Below, one piece after another: positions 18,625 through 26,543 of a stretch of 64,000 nucleotides of DNA. Position 1 is the first letter of the stretch. Each line of letters opens with the position of its first letter. The notes under the pieces were generated by a model. That model searched no databases, was not told the origin of the DNA, and saw only the letters and a list, made by a program, of their open reading frames with translations. The DNA lies in the NCBI RefSeq assembly GCF_019397265.1, contig NZ_CP068985.1, forward strand, positions 2,522,501-2,586,500. The letters run 5' to 3'. The position numbers and the translations under genes were made by a program. This DNA comes from Nonomuraea coxensis DSM 45129 (GTDB lineage Bacteria; Actinomycetota; Actinomycetes; Streptosporangiales; Streptosporangiaceae).

Positions 18625-19614
18625 TCATCCGCGCACCCGCAGGTCCGCGAAGAGCGCCCGGTGGTCGGAGCCCGGCAGGTCGTGGATCCGTACGGCGACC
18701 GCCCCCGCGCGGCCGTCGGTGAGCACGTGGTCGATGGCCACGAGCGGTGGGAGCCGGCGCATCGGCCAGGTCGGCACGAGCCCCTGGCCGGTGGCCGCCG
18801 CGGCGTCGGTGTAGCCGGTGTCCAGCAGGCCGCGGAACACGGCATGGTCCAGCGTCGCGTTGAAGTCGCCGGCCAGGACGCGCGGCGGCCCGCTGGACGG
18901 CGCGGGCGGCAGCGTGGCCACCCCGGCGTGCCACTCGGGGACCGTCGAGGGCACCGGCGCGACCGGGTGCACGACGACCACCTCGACCGCCCGGCCGCCG
19001 GGCAGCGCCACCTCGGCCACCGGCATGTGGTGCCCGACCGGCTGGAACAGCCCGGTGCGCTCGCGCAGCGGGTAGCGGGCGTACAGGCCGCTGCCCACGG
19101 GCCCCCACGTCGCCGGCCTGGCCACGTGGTGCGGCAGCAGGCTCTCCAGCCCGGCCGCCCGCAGCCGCTCCTGCGCGGAGAAGGTGAGCTCCTGGAGGCT
19201 CAGCACGTCCACGTCATGGGCGCGGACCAGGCCGACGATCGTCTCCGCGTCGGCCCGGCCGCCGTTGAGGTTGGCCGTCAGCAGCCGGAGCGGCCGCCCC
19301 TCCGCGGGCGCGGCGCCCGCGACGGCGCGCGGGACGACGCACCAGGCCAGGCAGACGCACACGGCCAGCATGACGGCGGTCGCCGCCCTGCTCCTGACGG
19401 CGACCGCCAGCCCCAGCGTCAGCAGCGCGGCGAGCGCGAAGTACGGCGTGAACGAGACCAGCGGCACCAATAGCACCCCGGACTCCAGGCCGCCGAGCCG
19501 CACGGCCGTCCCCGCCGCGAACAGCACGGACACCGCCACGGCCAGCCGCCCCGCCCACCGCCGCACGGGCCTGGACCGCGCGGCGGCACCGCTCGCCACC
19601 TCTTGCGTTAACAC
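18625..19614 (-). CDS. Membrane-anchored endonuclease/exonuclease/phosphatase (EEP) family protein
   Basis: 329 residues from a GTG start. About three hydrophobic helices in the first 110 residues precede an extracytoplasmic EEP domain with its metal and catalytic motifs: LTANLNGG, LSLQELTF, AGDFNATLDH, IDHVL and GSDHRAL. Members hydrolyse phosphodiester bonds in nucleic acids or lipids; the substrate is not predictable. The minus-strand TAGAGT lies 8 bases before this GTG, so the mRNA may be leaderless, which is why the longer upstream frame was rejected. Confidence 0.8.
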   Translation of the reverse strand: MLTQEVASGAAARSRPVRRWAGRLAVAVSVLFAAGTAVRLGGLESGVLLVPLVSFTPYFALAALLTLGLAVAVRSRAATAVMLAVCVCLAWCVVPRAVAGAAPAEGRPLRLLTANLNGGRADAETIVGLVRAHDVDVLSLQELTFSAQERLRAAGLESLLPHHVARPATWGPVGSGLYARYPLRERTGLFQPVGHHMPVAEVALPGGRAVEVVVVHPVAPVPSTVPEWHAGVATLPPAPSSGPPRVLAGDFNATLDHAVFRGLLDTGYTDAAAATGQGLVPTWPMRRLPPLVAIDHVLTDGRAGAVAVRIHDLPGSDHRALFADLRVRG

Positions 19615-19678
19615 AGGGACGCACTCTAGGCGGCCTTCATGAGATTTCCATGATGGGCGCGGGCGGCGGACGCCGCTT

Positions 19679-19861
19679 TTACGGAACGCGGGCGGGGGGC
19701 GCGGGCGGGGCCGGGTCGTCGGCCGGGTCGCGGAAGGCACAGGTGAAGACGTGCTCACCGGAGCCGGCGACGATCGGCGCGGCCTCATCGCCGTCGTGCG
19801 GGAGGTGGATGGTGGCGGTCGTGTTCGGGGGGACGACGACGCGCAGCTCCAGGCGTCCGCC
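19679..19861 (-). pseudogene. C-terminal remnant of an alpha-L-rhamnosidase (GH78-type)
   Basis: The minus strand encodes a stretch beginning GGRLELR and continuing VVVPPNTTATIHLP, then an acidic loop, VAGSGEHVFTCAF and a Pro-rich tail to a TAA at 19679. This is the usual C-terminal beta-sandwich ending of bacterial alpha-L-rhamnosidases. No catalytic domain lies upstream; the frame runs back into the stop of the amidohydrolase gene. It is therefore a scrap left by a deletion and accounts for most of the 310-bp gap at 19615-19924. Confidence 0.6.
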
Positions 19862-19924
19862 CGCGCGGGGGACGACGTTCCGCGTGCTGCTGCCCCTGCA
19901 CCGCCCCGACGCGTGAGGGTCCGG

Positions 19925-21370
19925 TCAGCGGCGGTGGGTGGCGTCGCTGCGGTAGTCCGTGTACGTGTACGGGTTGTCGAGGATCTTCGTCTCCGGGATG
20001 TCCGGGTTCATCCCCTGCCGCCACGCCTCCTCGCCCATCTCGGCCCGCAGGTAGGAGACGGTGTCCTCGACCTGGCGGCGGGCGGCGGCGAGGTCGACGC
20101 CGACCAGCTCGTGCTCGTGCTTGACCACCCGCCCGTTCACCAGGACGGTGTGCACGTCGCCGCGCTGCGCCTGGAACGCCACGTGCCCGAACGGGTTGAG
20201 CACCGGGAACGACACCGGCGAGCGGTCGTTCTTGATCAGCACGAGGTCGGCCTTCTTGCCCGCGGCCACCACGCCGAGGTCGTCGCGGCCGAGCGCGCGG
20301 GCGCCGCCCCTGGTCGCCCACTCCACGACCTGGTCGGCGCGGAGCCCGGCGTGCGTGACGGTCTCGCCCTTGGTGTGCGCCTCCAGGTGCTCGCGCGAGC
20401 GGTCGGCGCCGAGCGTGGCGCGCATGGCGGAGAACAGGTCGCCGCTCCACCACACGCTGGTGTCCATGGACAGCGAGACGGGGATGCCGTGCGCGCGCAG
20501 CGCCCACGTGGGCGGGTACCCCTGGCCGGCGCTCTGCTCGCTCTCCGTCGAGACCGACACCGAGCCGCCGGTGGCCGCGATGCGGTGGTAGGAGTCGGCC
20601 GACAGCGAGGCCGCGTGCACGTAGATCGTCTCAGGGGTCATGAAGCCGTGCTCGTGCATGAGCCTGATGCCCTCGTCGCTGGTCGCGCCCCACACCCCGG
20701 CGTGGGTGGTGACCGGGACGCCGAGCTCGCGGGCCACCTCGAAGGCGGCCTTCTCCGGGAAGGCCGGGTCGCCCAGCACGTCGAAGGCGAGCTGGAAGCC
20801 CAGCAGGTCGTCGCCGGTGATCCGGCGGCGGACGAAGTCGCGGAACTCGGGGGCGGTGGTCCACTCGGCGGGCGGCTGCTGGATGTTGCCGTAGGCGAGC
20901 ACGTAGCGGCCCGGCACCGAGCGCAGCGCGTCCACGGCGGCGTCGGCGTGCTCCACCGTGCGCAGCCCGTGCGACCAGTCGACGACGGTGGTGACGCCGG
21001 CGTCCAGCGCCTCGATCGCGGCCAGCACGTTGCCCGCGTGCACGTCCTGCGGCCGGAACAGCTTGCCGTGCTCCAGGTAGAACCAGACGAAGTACTGGGT
21101 GAGCGTCCAGTCGGCGCCGTAGCCGCGCAGCGCGGTCTGCCACATGTGCCGGTGGGTGTCGATCATGCCGGGCATCACGATGCCGCCGGTGGCGTCGATG
21201 ACCAGGGCGTCCTCCGGCGCCCGCAGGCCGGGGCCGACCTCGGCGATGCGGTCGCCGGTCACCAGGACGTCGGTGTCCTCCAGCACCGTGCGGGTGCCCT
21301 CCATCGGCAGCACGGTGCCGCCGCGCAGCAGTACGGGCCGTCCGGCCCCGGCTTCGTTCCGCTCGCTCAT
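19925..21370 (-). CDS. Amidohydrolase/deaminase of the AtzA/TrzN (cyclic amidine hydrolase) type
   Basis: 481 residues. Metal ligands appear in order: DTHRH (His73, His75), THAGVWG, YVHAASL and LSMDTSVWW (Asp). This is the mononuclear amidohydrolase pattern shared by 5'-deoxyadenosine/guanine deaminases and triazine hydrolases. The C-terminus (AGKKADLVLI) closes the composite beta-sandwich. The likely reaction is hydrolytic deamination or dechlorination of a heterocyclic ring. It diverges from the CoA-transferase operon across 163 bp that contain two IclR-type boxes, so it probably supplies the substrate for, or shares the inducer with, that operon. Confidence 0.85.
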   Translation of the reverse strand: MSERNEAGAGRPVLLRGGTVLPMEGTRTVLEDTDVLVTGDRIAEVGPGLRAPEDALVIDATGGIVMPGMIDTHRHMWQTALRGYGADWTLTQYFVWFYLEHGKLFRPQDVHAGNVLAAIEALDAGVTTVVDWSHGLRTVEHADAAVDALRSVPGRYVLAYGNIQQPPAEWTTAPEFRDFVRRRITGDDLLGFQLAFDVLGDPAFPEKAAFEVARELGVPVTTHAGVWGATSDEGIRLMHEHGFMTPETIYVHAASLSADSYHRIAATGGSVSVSTESEQSAGQGYPPTWALRAHGIPVSLSMDTSVWWSGDLFSAMRATLGADRSREHLEAHTKGETVTHAGLRADQVVEWATRGGARALGRDDLGVVAAGKKADLVLIKNDRSPVSFPVLNPFGHVAFQAQRGDVHTVLVNGRVVKHEHELVGVDLAAARRQVEDTVSYLRAEMGEEAWRQGMNPDIPETKILDNPYTYTDYRSDATHRR

Positions 21371-21394
21371 CCTGGGCTCCTAGATCTTCCGAAC

Positions 21395-21521
21395 GGTTGT
21401 CCGCTACACGGTCATGCTGTTCGCCGTAACTCTACGATTGGGCGTTCGGCTGTCAAGGGCCTATGCCCCGTCGCCGGGGATGTGCCAGAATCCGGGTTGC
21501 GGACAGGTGTCCGTATAACGG
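21395..21521. promoter_or_regulatory. Paired IclR-type boxes between amidohydrolase and CoA-transferase
   Basis: Site A (21395-21411) is GGTTGTCCGCTACACGG. Site B (21495-21521) starts GGTTG and contains the palindrome CGGACAGGTGTCCG (21500-21513), 12 bp before the GGAGGGAG ribosome binding site of the CoA-transferase. The same words recur before the IclR gene and before the oxidoreductase gene. Confidence 0.68.
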
Positions 21522-21533
21522 AGGGAGAGCTGC

Positions 21534-22712
21534 ATGGTGGACGACGGGGGCGGGCCGCTCAAGGGCGTGCTGGTGGCCGACTTCTCCCGCGTCCTGGCCG
21601 GACCCTACGCCACGATGCTGCTGGCCGACCTGGGCGCCGACGTCGTCAAGGTCGAGGGCCCCCAGGGCGACGACACCCGGAGCTGGACGCCGCCCGTGCG
21701 CGGCGAGGTCTCGACGTACTATCTCGGCGTCAACCGCGGCAAGCGCTCCGTCGCGCTCGACCTGCGCGACCCCGGCGACGCCGCCGCGGCCCGCGAGCTG
21801 GCCCGGCGCGCCGACGTCCTGATCGAGAACTTCCGGCCGGGCGGCCTGGCGAAGTACGGCCTCGACTTCGCCGCCGTACGGGCCGCCAACCCCGGCGTCG
21901 TGTACGCCTCCATCAGCGGCTTCGGCTCCGGCCCCGGCGCCCGCGTGCCCGGCTACGACCTCATGGTGCAGGCCATGTCCGGCCTGATGAGCCTGACCGG
22001 CGAGCCCGGCGGGCCGCCCTACCGGGCCGGGATCTCCGTTTTCGACGTCATGGCGGGCAACCACGCGGTGATCGGCATCCTGGCCGCGCTCCGCCACCGC
22101 GAGGCCACGGGGGAGGGGCAGCACGTCGAGGTCAACCTGCTGTCCTCGGCGCTCACCGGGCTGGTCAACCACAGCTCCGCGTACGTGGCGGGCGGCGTCG
22201 TGCCGTACCGGATGGGCAACGCGCACCCGAGCGTGTTCCCGTACGAGCCGCTGCCGACCGCCGACGACGACCTCATCGTCGCCGCCGCCAACGACGGCCA
22301 GTTCAGGAAGCTGTGCGAGGTGCTCGGCATCCCGGAGACCGCCGACGACCCGCGCTTCGCCCGCAACGCCGACCGCACCGCCCGCCGCGAGGAGCTCCGG
22401 CCGATCCTGGTGGCGGCGCTGGCCGCCAAGGGCGCGGTCGAGTGGTTCGAGCTGCTGGTCGAGGCCGGGGTGCCGAGCGGGCCCATCCAGACCATCGACG
22501 GCGGCTTCGCCATGGCCGAGCGGTTCGGGCTGGACCCGGTCGTCGAGGTGGGCGAGGGCGAGCGGGCGGTGCCGACCACCCGTCACCCCATCCGCTTCTC
22601 CGCCACGCCCGCGCGCTACGCGCTGCCGCCGCCCGAGCTCGACGAGCACGGCGCGGAGCTGCGCGAGTGGCTCGCCGGCCCGGACCGGCCGCTCGGAGGG
22701 GAGAGCGCGTGA
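21534..22712 (+). CDS. CaiB/BaiF-family CoA-transferase
   Basis: 392 residues, usual length for the family. The start of the protein (VLVADFSRVLAGPYATMLLADLGADVVKVE) is diagnostic; the Asp of GISVFDVMAG is the expected residue forming the aspartyl-CoA anhydride. It would move CoA between organic acids, activating an intermediate of the pathway. A GGAGGGAG motif precedes the ATG. It is the first gene of a tightly coupled plus-strand operon; the next gene begins at the GTGA overlapping its stop. The donor and acceptor acids are unknown. Confidence 0.9.
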   Translation: MVDDGGGPLKGVLVADFSRVLAGPYATMLLADLGADVVKVEGPQGDDTRSWTPPVRGEVSTYYLGVNRGKRSVALDLRDPGDAAAARELARRADVLIENFRPGGLAKYGLDFAAVRAANPGVVYASISGFGSGPGARVPGYDLMVQAMSGLMSLTGEPGGPPYRAGISVFDVMAGNHAVIGILAALRHREATGEGQHVEVNLLSSALTGLVNHSSAYVAGGVVPYRMGNAHPSVFPYEPLPTADDDLIVAAANDGQFRKLCEVLGIPETADDPRFARNADRTARREELRPILVAALAAKGAVEWFELLVEAGVPSGPIQTIDGGFAMAERFGLDPVVEVGEGERAVPTTRHPIRFSATPARYALPPPELDEHGAELREWLAGPDRPLGGESA

Positions 22713-23524
22713 GCGAGCGCGACTATCCGACGGCGCTCGGGGCGTCGTCCCCGACGACGATCACCCTGCTCGGGCAGGACCTCGCCGAGGACGTCATGGG
22801 CCACGTGGGCTTCGGCGAGCTGGCGTTCTGGCTGGCCGCCCAGCGCCGGCCCACGGCGGGCGAGGCCCGCGTGTTCGAGGCGGTGCTCGCCGCGCTGGCC
22901 GACCACGGGTTCACGCCGACCGCGATCGTGACGCGGCTGACGTACCTGTCGGCGCCGGACTCGGTGCAGGGGGCGCTGGCGGCCGGGCTGCTCGGCGGCG
23001 GCTCGCGCTTCCTCGGCGTCACCGAGGACTGCGGCCGGTTCCTCGCCGGCGTGCTGCGCGCGTGCGAAGGGCCGCTGCCGGCCGACGACGCCGGCTGGGA
23101 CGCGCTCGCCCTGGAGACCGTACGCGCCCGCAGGGAGCGCCGCGAGCTCATCCCCGGCCTCGGCCACCACGTGCACAAGGACGGCGACCCGCGCACGCCC
23201 CGGCTGTTCGCCATCGCCGCCGAGGAGGGCCTGGTCGGCCCGCACCTGTCGCTGTTCGCCGCCGTCGGCCGGGTCCACCCCCAGGTGCTCGGCAGGACGC
23301 TGCCGCTGAACGGCGCCGGGGTGTGCGGCGCCGCCCTCGCCGACCTCGGACTGCCGCTGGAGCTGCTACGCGCCTTCGCCCTGCTGGCGCGGACCGCCGG
23401 GCTCATCGGGCAGCTCGCCGAGGAGCTGCGCCACCCCGTGGCCAACGACATCTTCCTGTCCGTGGACCTCAACAACCGGTCCATCCCCCCCGAGCCGTAC
23501 GCCGACGGAGGTCTGCATGGCTGA
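22709..23524 (+). CDS. Citryl-CoA lyase-like protein (citrate synthase superfamily)
   Basis: 271 residues from a GTG that overlaps the previous stop. It is much shorter than citrate synthase and matches the small citryl-CoA-lyase type. It keeps the active-site region PGLGHHVHKDGDPRTPRL and the C-terminal NGAGVCGAALADLGLP block. These proteins cleave a 3-hydroxy-3-methylglutaryl- or citryl-type CoA thioester retro-aldol fashion. Placed after a CoA-transferase and before a ring-cleavage dioxygenase, it probably cuts a branched hydroxy-tricarboxyl-CoA formed after ring opening. Its 3' end overlaps LigB by 8 bases. Confidence 0.75.
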   Translation: MSERDYPTALGASSPTTITLLGQDLAEDVMGHVGFGELAFWLAAQRRPTAGEARVFEAVLAALADHGFTPTAIVTRLTYLSAPDSVQGALAAGLLGGGSRFLGVTEDCGRFLAGVLRACEGPLPADDAGWDALALETVRARRERRELIPGLGHHVHKDGDPRTPRLFAIAAEEGLVGPHLSLFAAVGRVHPQVLGRTLPLNGAGVCGAALADLGLPLELLRAFALLARTAGLIGQLAEELRHPVANDIFLSVDLNNRSIPPEPYADGGLHG

Positions 23525-24383
23525 GATCGTCGCGGTCATCGCGTCCACCCACCATCCCTTCTACTACCGGGCGTCCACGGCCACCGGCGCCGACCGGCCG
23601 CCGTTCGCCGACGAGTGGGTCCGCAAGGTCATGGCCTTCCGCGAGACCCTGACCAGGGCGAACCCGGACGTGCTCGTCATGGTGGGCTCCGACCACTTCC
23701 ACCAGCTCTGGCTGGACAACATGCCGCAGTTCCTGGTCGGCAAGGCCCCCTTCTACGACGCGAACTGGTACAACGAGGAACGCGAGTTCGGCCTGCCCCG
23801 GATGACCTGCCAGGGCGAGGAGGACCTGTCGGCCCACCTCCTGCGCGGCGGCCTCGACCTCGGCTTCGACCTGGCCTTCTCCAACGAGCTGCGGATCGAC
23901 CACTCGATCACGTGCCCGATCATCACCCTGCGCCCGCAGAACGACCTGCCGATCGTGCCCGTCTACACCAACATCTTCGCCCCGCCGCTGCCGCAGCCCA
24001 AGCGCTTCGTGCAGCTCGGGCAGGCCATCCGCGAGCTGATCGAGTCGTGGCCGGACGACCGCAGGGTCGCCGTCATCGGCACCGGCCACCTGTCGCTGGA
24101 GCTCGGCGGGCCGCGCCAGTTCGGGCCGCACGGCCCCGACCCCGAGTTCGACCGCAAGGCCGTCGAGTGGATCTCCACCGGCGACCTGGAGGGCTGCCTG
24201 TCGGAGGTCACCCTCGACAGCCTGTGGAACCCCGGCAACGCCACCCACGGCTTCATGGACTTCATGCTGATGATGGGGGTCGCGGGTGAGGGCCGCAAGG
24301 CCGACTACACCGACACCTACGACCTGTTCCACACCATGGAGGCGTACTTCACCTGGTATCCGGACGGAGGCGGCCACGCATGA
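23517..24383 (+). CDS. Extradiol ring-cleavage dioxygenase, class III, LigB-type catalytic subunit
   Basis: 288 residues. Likely iron ligands are His12/13 (IASTHHPFYYR) and the His of VGSDHFHQLW, with further conserved blocks IDHSITCPIITL and GTGHLSLELGGP. This is the fold of protocatechuate 4,5-dioxygenase beta subunit and gallate/hydroxypyridine relatives. It would open a dihydroxylated aromatic or heteroaromatic ring using Fe(II) and O2. The LigA-type partner is encoded immediately downstream with an ATGA overlap. The substrate is uncertain because no protocatechuate-type downstream genes are present. Confidence 0.85.
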   Translation: MAEIVAVIASTHHPFYYRASTATGADRPPFADEWVRKVMAFRETLTRANPDVLVMVGSDHFHQLWLDNMPQFLVGKAPFYDANWYNEEREFGLPRMTCQGEEDLSAHLLRGGLDLGFDLAFSNELRIDHSITCPIITLRPQNDLPIVPVYTNIFAPPLPQPKRFVQLGQAIRELIESWPDDRRVAVIGTGHLSLELGGPRQFGPHGPDPEFDRKAVEWISTGDLEGCLSEVTLDSLWNPGNATHGFMDFMLMMGVAGEGRKADYTDTYDLFHTMEAYFTWYPDGGGHA

Positions 24384-24742
24384 GCAAGTATCTGCTCGAC
24401 AAGTTCCTGTTCACCGTCGATCGCGATCCCGAGCTGGTCGAACGCTACCGCGAGCAGCCGCGGGCCACCGTCGAGTGGTGGGAGGCCGAGGAGGCGGGCC
24501 GCATCCTCGGCTCGCACCTCGACGAGCGCTCGACCTGGCTGAGCTTCGACGACGCCGAACGGGAGGCGCTGGCCACGCACGACTACCCGAAGCTGTTCGA
24601 GCTGGGGGCGCATCCGTTCCTGACGTTGACGCTGTTCATCGCGATGTTCGAGCGGGACTACGCGGAACCGCTGGGGTTCCAGCTGGAGTATGGGCAACGG
24701 TTGTCCGGGTACAGCCTCCCCTATCCGGACATATCAACCTGA
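24380..24742 (+). CDS. LigA-type alpha subunit of the extradiol dioxygenase
   Basis: 120 residues, similar in size to protocatechuate 4,5-dioxygenase alpha subunit. The helix LLDKFLFTVDRDPELVERYR is typical of the LigA domain that caps the active site of LigB. The second half (LFELGAHPFLTLTLFIAMFERDY) is conserved in two-subunit enzymes. Its ATG overlaps the stop of ligB (ATGA). The order B then A is reversed relative to the Sphingobium lig operon. A candidate IclR box lies inside its last 45 bases. Confidence 0.8.
   Translation: MSKYLLDKFLFTVDRDPELVERYREQPRATVEWWEAEEAGRILGSHLDERSTWLSFDDAEREALATHDYPKLFELGAHPFLTLTLFIAMFERDYAEPLGFQLEYGQRLSGYSLPYPDIST
24699..24739. promoter_or_regulatory. Internal IclR-type box before the oxidoreductase gene
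   Basis: GGTTGTCCGGGTACAG (24699-24714) faces an inverted GGTTGATATGTCCGGATAG (complement of 24721-24739). Both arms carry GGTTG and TCCGG. It lies 19 bp before the oxidoreductase ATG and within the 3' end of the ligA-like gene, which suggests an internal controlled promoter. Confidence 0.5.
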
Positions 24743-24757
24743 TCGAGAGGATGCGCG

Positions 24758-25717
24758 ATGCGTGCCGCGCGGATCGTGACGTGCGGCGAGCCGCCCGTCG
24801 TCGCCGACTGCCCCGACCCCGAGCCGGGGCCCGGCGAGTCGCTGGTGCGGGTGCTCGCCGCCCCCATCACCCCGCTCGACCTGCTGTGCGCGAGCGGGAC
24901 GTCGTACTTCGGGACGCCCGCGACGCCGTACGTGCCCGGCGTCCAGGGCGTCGGCACGGCCGACGACGGGCGGCTCGTGTGGTTCCCGACGCGGGCCGGG
25001 ATGGCGCCGGGCGACGGCAGCATGGCGGAGCTGGCCCGCGTGCCGGCCGCGGACCTCGTCGAGCTGCCCGCCGGGGCCGACCCGGTCGCGGTGGCCGCGC
25101 TCGGGCTGTCGGCCGTGGCCGCGTACCAGGCGCTGACCTGGCGGGGCGAGCTGGCGGCGGGCGAGCAGGTGCTCGTCCTGGGCGCCGGGGGCGCGGTCGG
25201 GCAGGCGGCCGTGCAACTGGCCCGCGTGCACGGCGCCCGCCGGGTCGTCGCCGCCGCGCGCTCGGCCGCCGCCCGCGAACGCGCCGCCGAGGCGGGCGCG
25301 GACGCCGTCGTCGCGCTGGACGCCGCCGACGACGTCGCAGGACTGGCCGCCCGCCTGACCGCCGCCTGCGACGGGCCCGTGGACCTGGTCCTCGACCCGC
25401 TGTACGGCGTCCCGGCCGCGGCCGCCGCCCGTACGCTGCGGGCCGGCGGACGGCTGGTCAACCTGGGCGGCTCGGCGGGGGAGACGTCCCCGCTCGACTC
25501 CTCGACCCTGCGCGGCCGGTCCCTGCGGGTGCTCGGCTACACCAACAACGAGCTGACGGGGGAGCAGCGGGCGGCGGCGATGGGCCACGTGGCGTCACTG
25601 GCGCTGGAGGGCCGTCTCCACGTCACCCACGAACGCGTCCCACTGGCCGACGCCGCGACCGCCTGGCACCGCCAGTCCACCGGCGCGACCTCCGGCCGCC
25701 TGGTCCTCACCCCCTGA
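24758..25717 (+). CDS. MDR-family NAD(P)-dependent oxidoreductase (quinone reductase-like)
   Basis: 319 residues. The GroES-like N-terminal domain (about 1-110) is followed by a Rossmann domain with VLVLGAGGAVGQAAVQLA. There are no structural zinc cysteines, which fits zinc-independent quinone-oxidoreductase-like enzymes. A GAGAGG motif lies 8 bases before the ATG. It is the last gene of the ring-cleavage operon and could reduce an enone or quinone intermediate. Its final 11 bases overlap the end of the convergent nucleotidyltransferase gene. Confidence 0.85.
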   Translation: MRAARIVTCGEPPVVADCPDPEPGPGESLVRVLAAPITPLDLLCASGTSYFGTPATPYVPGVQGVGTADDGRLVWFPTRAGMAPGDGSMAELARVPAADLVELPAGADPVAVAALGLSAVAAYQALTWRGELAAGEQVLVLGAGGAVGQAAVQLARVHGARRVVAAARSAAARERAAEAGADAVVALDAADDVAGLAARLTAACDGPVDLVLDPLYGVPAAAAARTLRAGGRLVNLGGSAGETSPLDSSTLRGRSLRVLGYTNNELTGEQRAAAMGHVASLALEGRLHVTHERVPLADAATAWHRQSTGATSGRLVLTP

Positions 25718-26543
25718 CGTCCGGGCGGGCGGCGGCGATCACCTCCTGGATGAACTCGCCGGTCAGGCGGGGGATCCGGGACGGGTCGAGGGCCGGGCCC
25801 GGGACGCCGCGGCGGTGGGCGAGGGCGAGCCGGAGGAGCGGGTGCCAGCGGGCGCCGAAGGTGTCCAGCGCGTACGCCCCCGCCGCCTCCTTCGAGATCA
25901 CCTCACCGGTCGTCACCGTCCGGTGCAGCCGGGGCGGCGACAGCGCGTACGCCAGCGCCAGCCGGTGCGGCGACTGCAACCGCCTGCGCGGCGGCCGGCC
26001 GGAGAGCGCCCGCGCCGCGTAGCGGGCCCAGTGGCCGCGAAGCTGGCCGAGGGTCCAGGGCCGGAGCAGCGAAGGCTCCGGGTCGAGCCCCAGCGTGGCC
26101 GGGGCGGGCCCGCGCACCGGGATGCCGCGCTCGCCGAGCACCTTCCACATCACCGGGTTGACGTCGAACCCCTGCCCGCGCCGGAACCTCGGCCCGCTGT
26201 GCGAGGCCACCGGCCGGATCCGGGTCACCGGCCGGCCCAGGTCGCCGGCGGCGACGAAGACGGCGTTGACCGTGCCGGGCAGGTGCGGCTGCCGGCGCGC
26301 GAGCGCCCGCCCGGCGGCCCGCAGGTTGCCCAGCTTGTGCAGCAGCGACAACCGCCGCAGCTCCTGCTCGCCGGCCGCCCGCCCTGTGACGGCGACCACG
26401 TCGATGTCGCTCACGGCCGGCCGCCAGTCGCCCAGCGCGGCCGAGCCGACGACGTAGCAGCCGGTGACCAGCCCGGGAACCAGGCGGTCGGCGACGGACA
26501 GGTAGTGCTCCACGGCCCGCGACAGCTCCGCGGGCGGCGTCAC
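25707..26543 (-). CDS. Nucleotidyltransferase-domain protein (aminoglycoside adenylyltransferase-like)
   Basis: 278 residues from a GTG overlapping the IclR stop (GTGA). The N-terminal signature VVGSAALGDWRPAVSDIDVVAVT has the GS...DxD catalytic motif of the pol-beta/KNTase superfamily, as in AadA-type enzymes. A helical C-terminal domain follows. Resistance activity is possible but many such proteins are uncharacterised. It is translationally coupled to the IclR regulator, which is an unusual partner; no link with the aromatic pathway is obvious. Confidence 0.7.
   Translation of the reverse strand: MTPPAELSRAVEHYLSVADRLVPGLVTGCYVVGSAALGDWRPAVSDIDVVAVTGRAAGEQELRRLSLLHKLGNLRAAGRALARRQPHLPGTVNAVFVAAGDLGRPVTRIRPVASHSGPRFRRGQGFDVNPVMWKVLGERGIPVRGPAPATLGLDPEPSLLRPWTLGQLRGHWARYAARALSGRPPRRRLQSPHRLALAYALSPPRLHRTVTTGEVISKEAAGAYALDTFGARWHPLLRLALAHRRGVPGPALDPSRIPRLTGEFIQEVIAAARPDVRG

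Noticed and set aside
17159..19108. 649-residue lipoprotein gene extending upstream of 18529
   Set aside because: The upstream part is antisense-like Arg/Ala/Gly sequence over the EEP gene; the lipobox requires a start at 18505 or 18529.
19751..23524. 1257-residue plus-strand open frame
   Set aside because: Only the last 271 residues (from the GTG at 22709) are a real protein. The rest is antisense to the amidohydrolase or out of frame with the CoA-transferase.
25707..26543. Confident aminoglycoside resistance gene
   Set aside because: Only the general nucleotidyltransferase motif is seen; nothing fixes the substrate.
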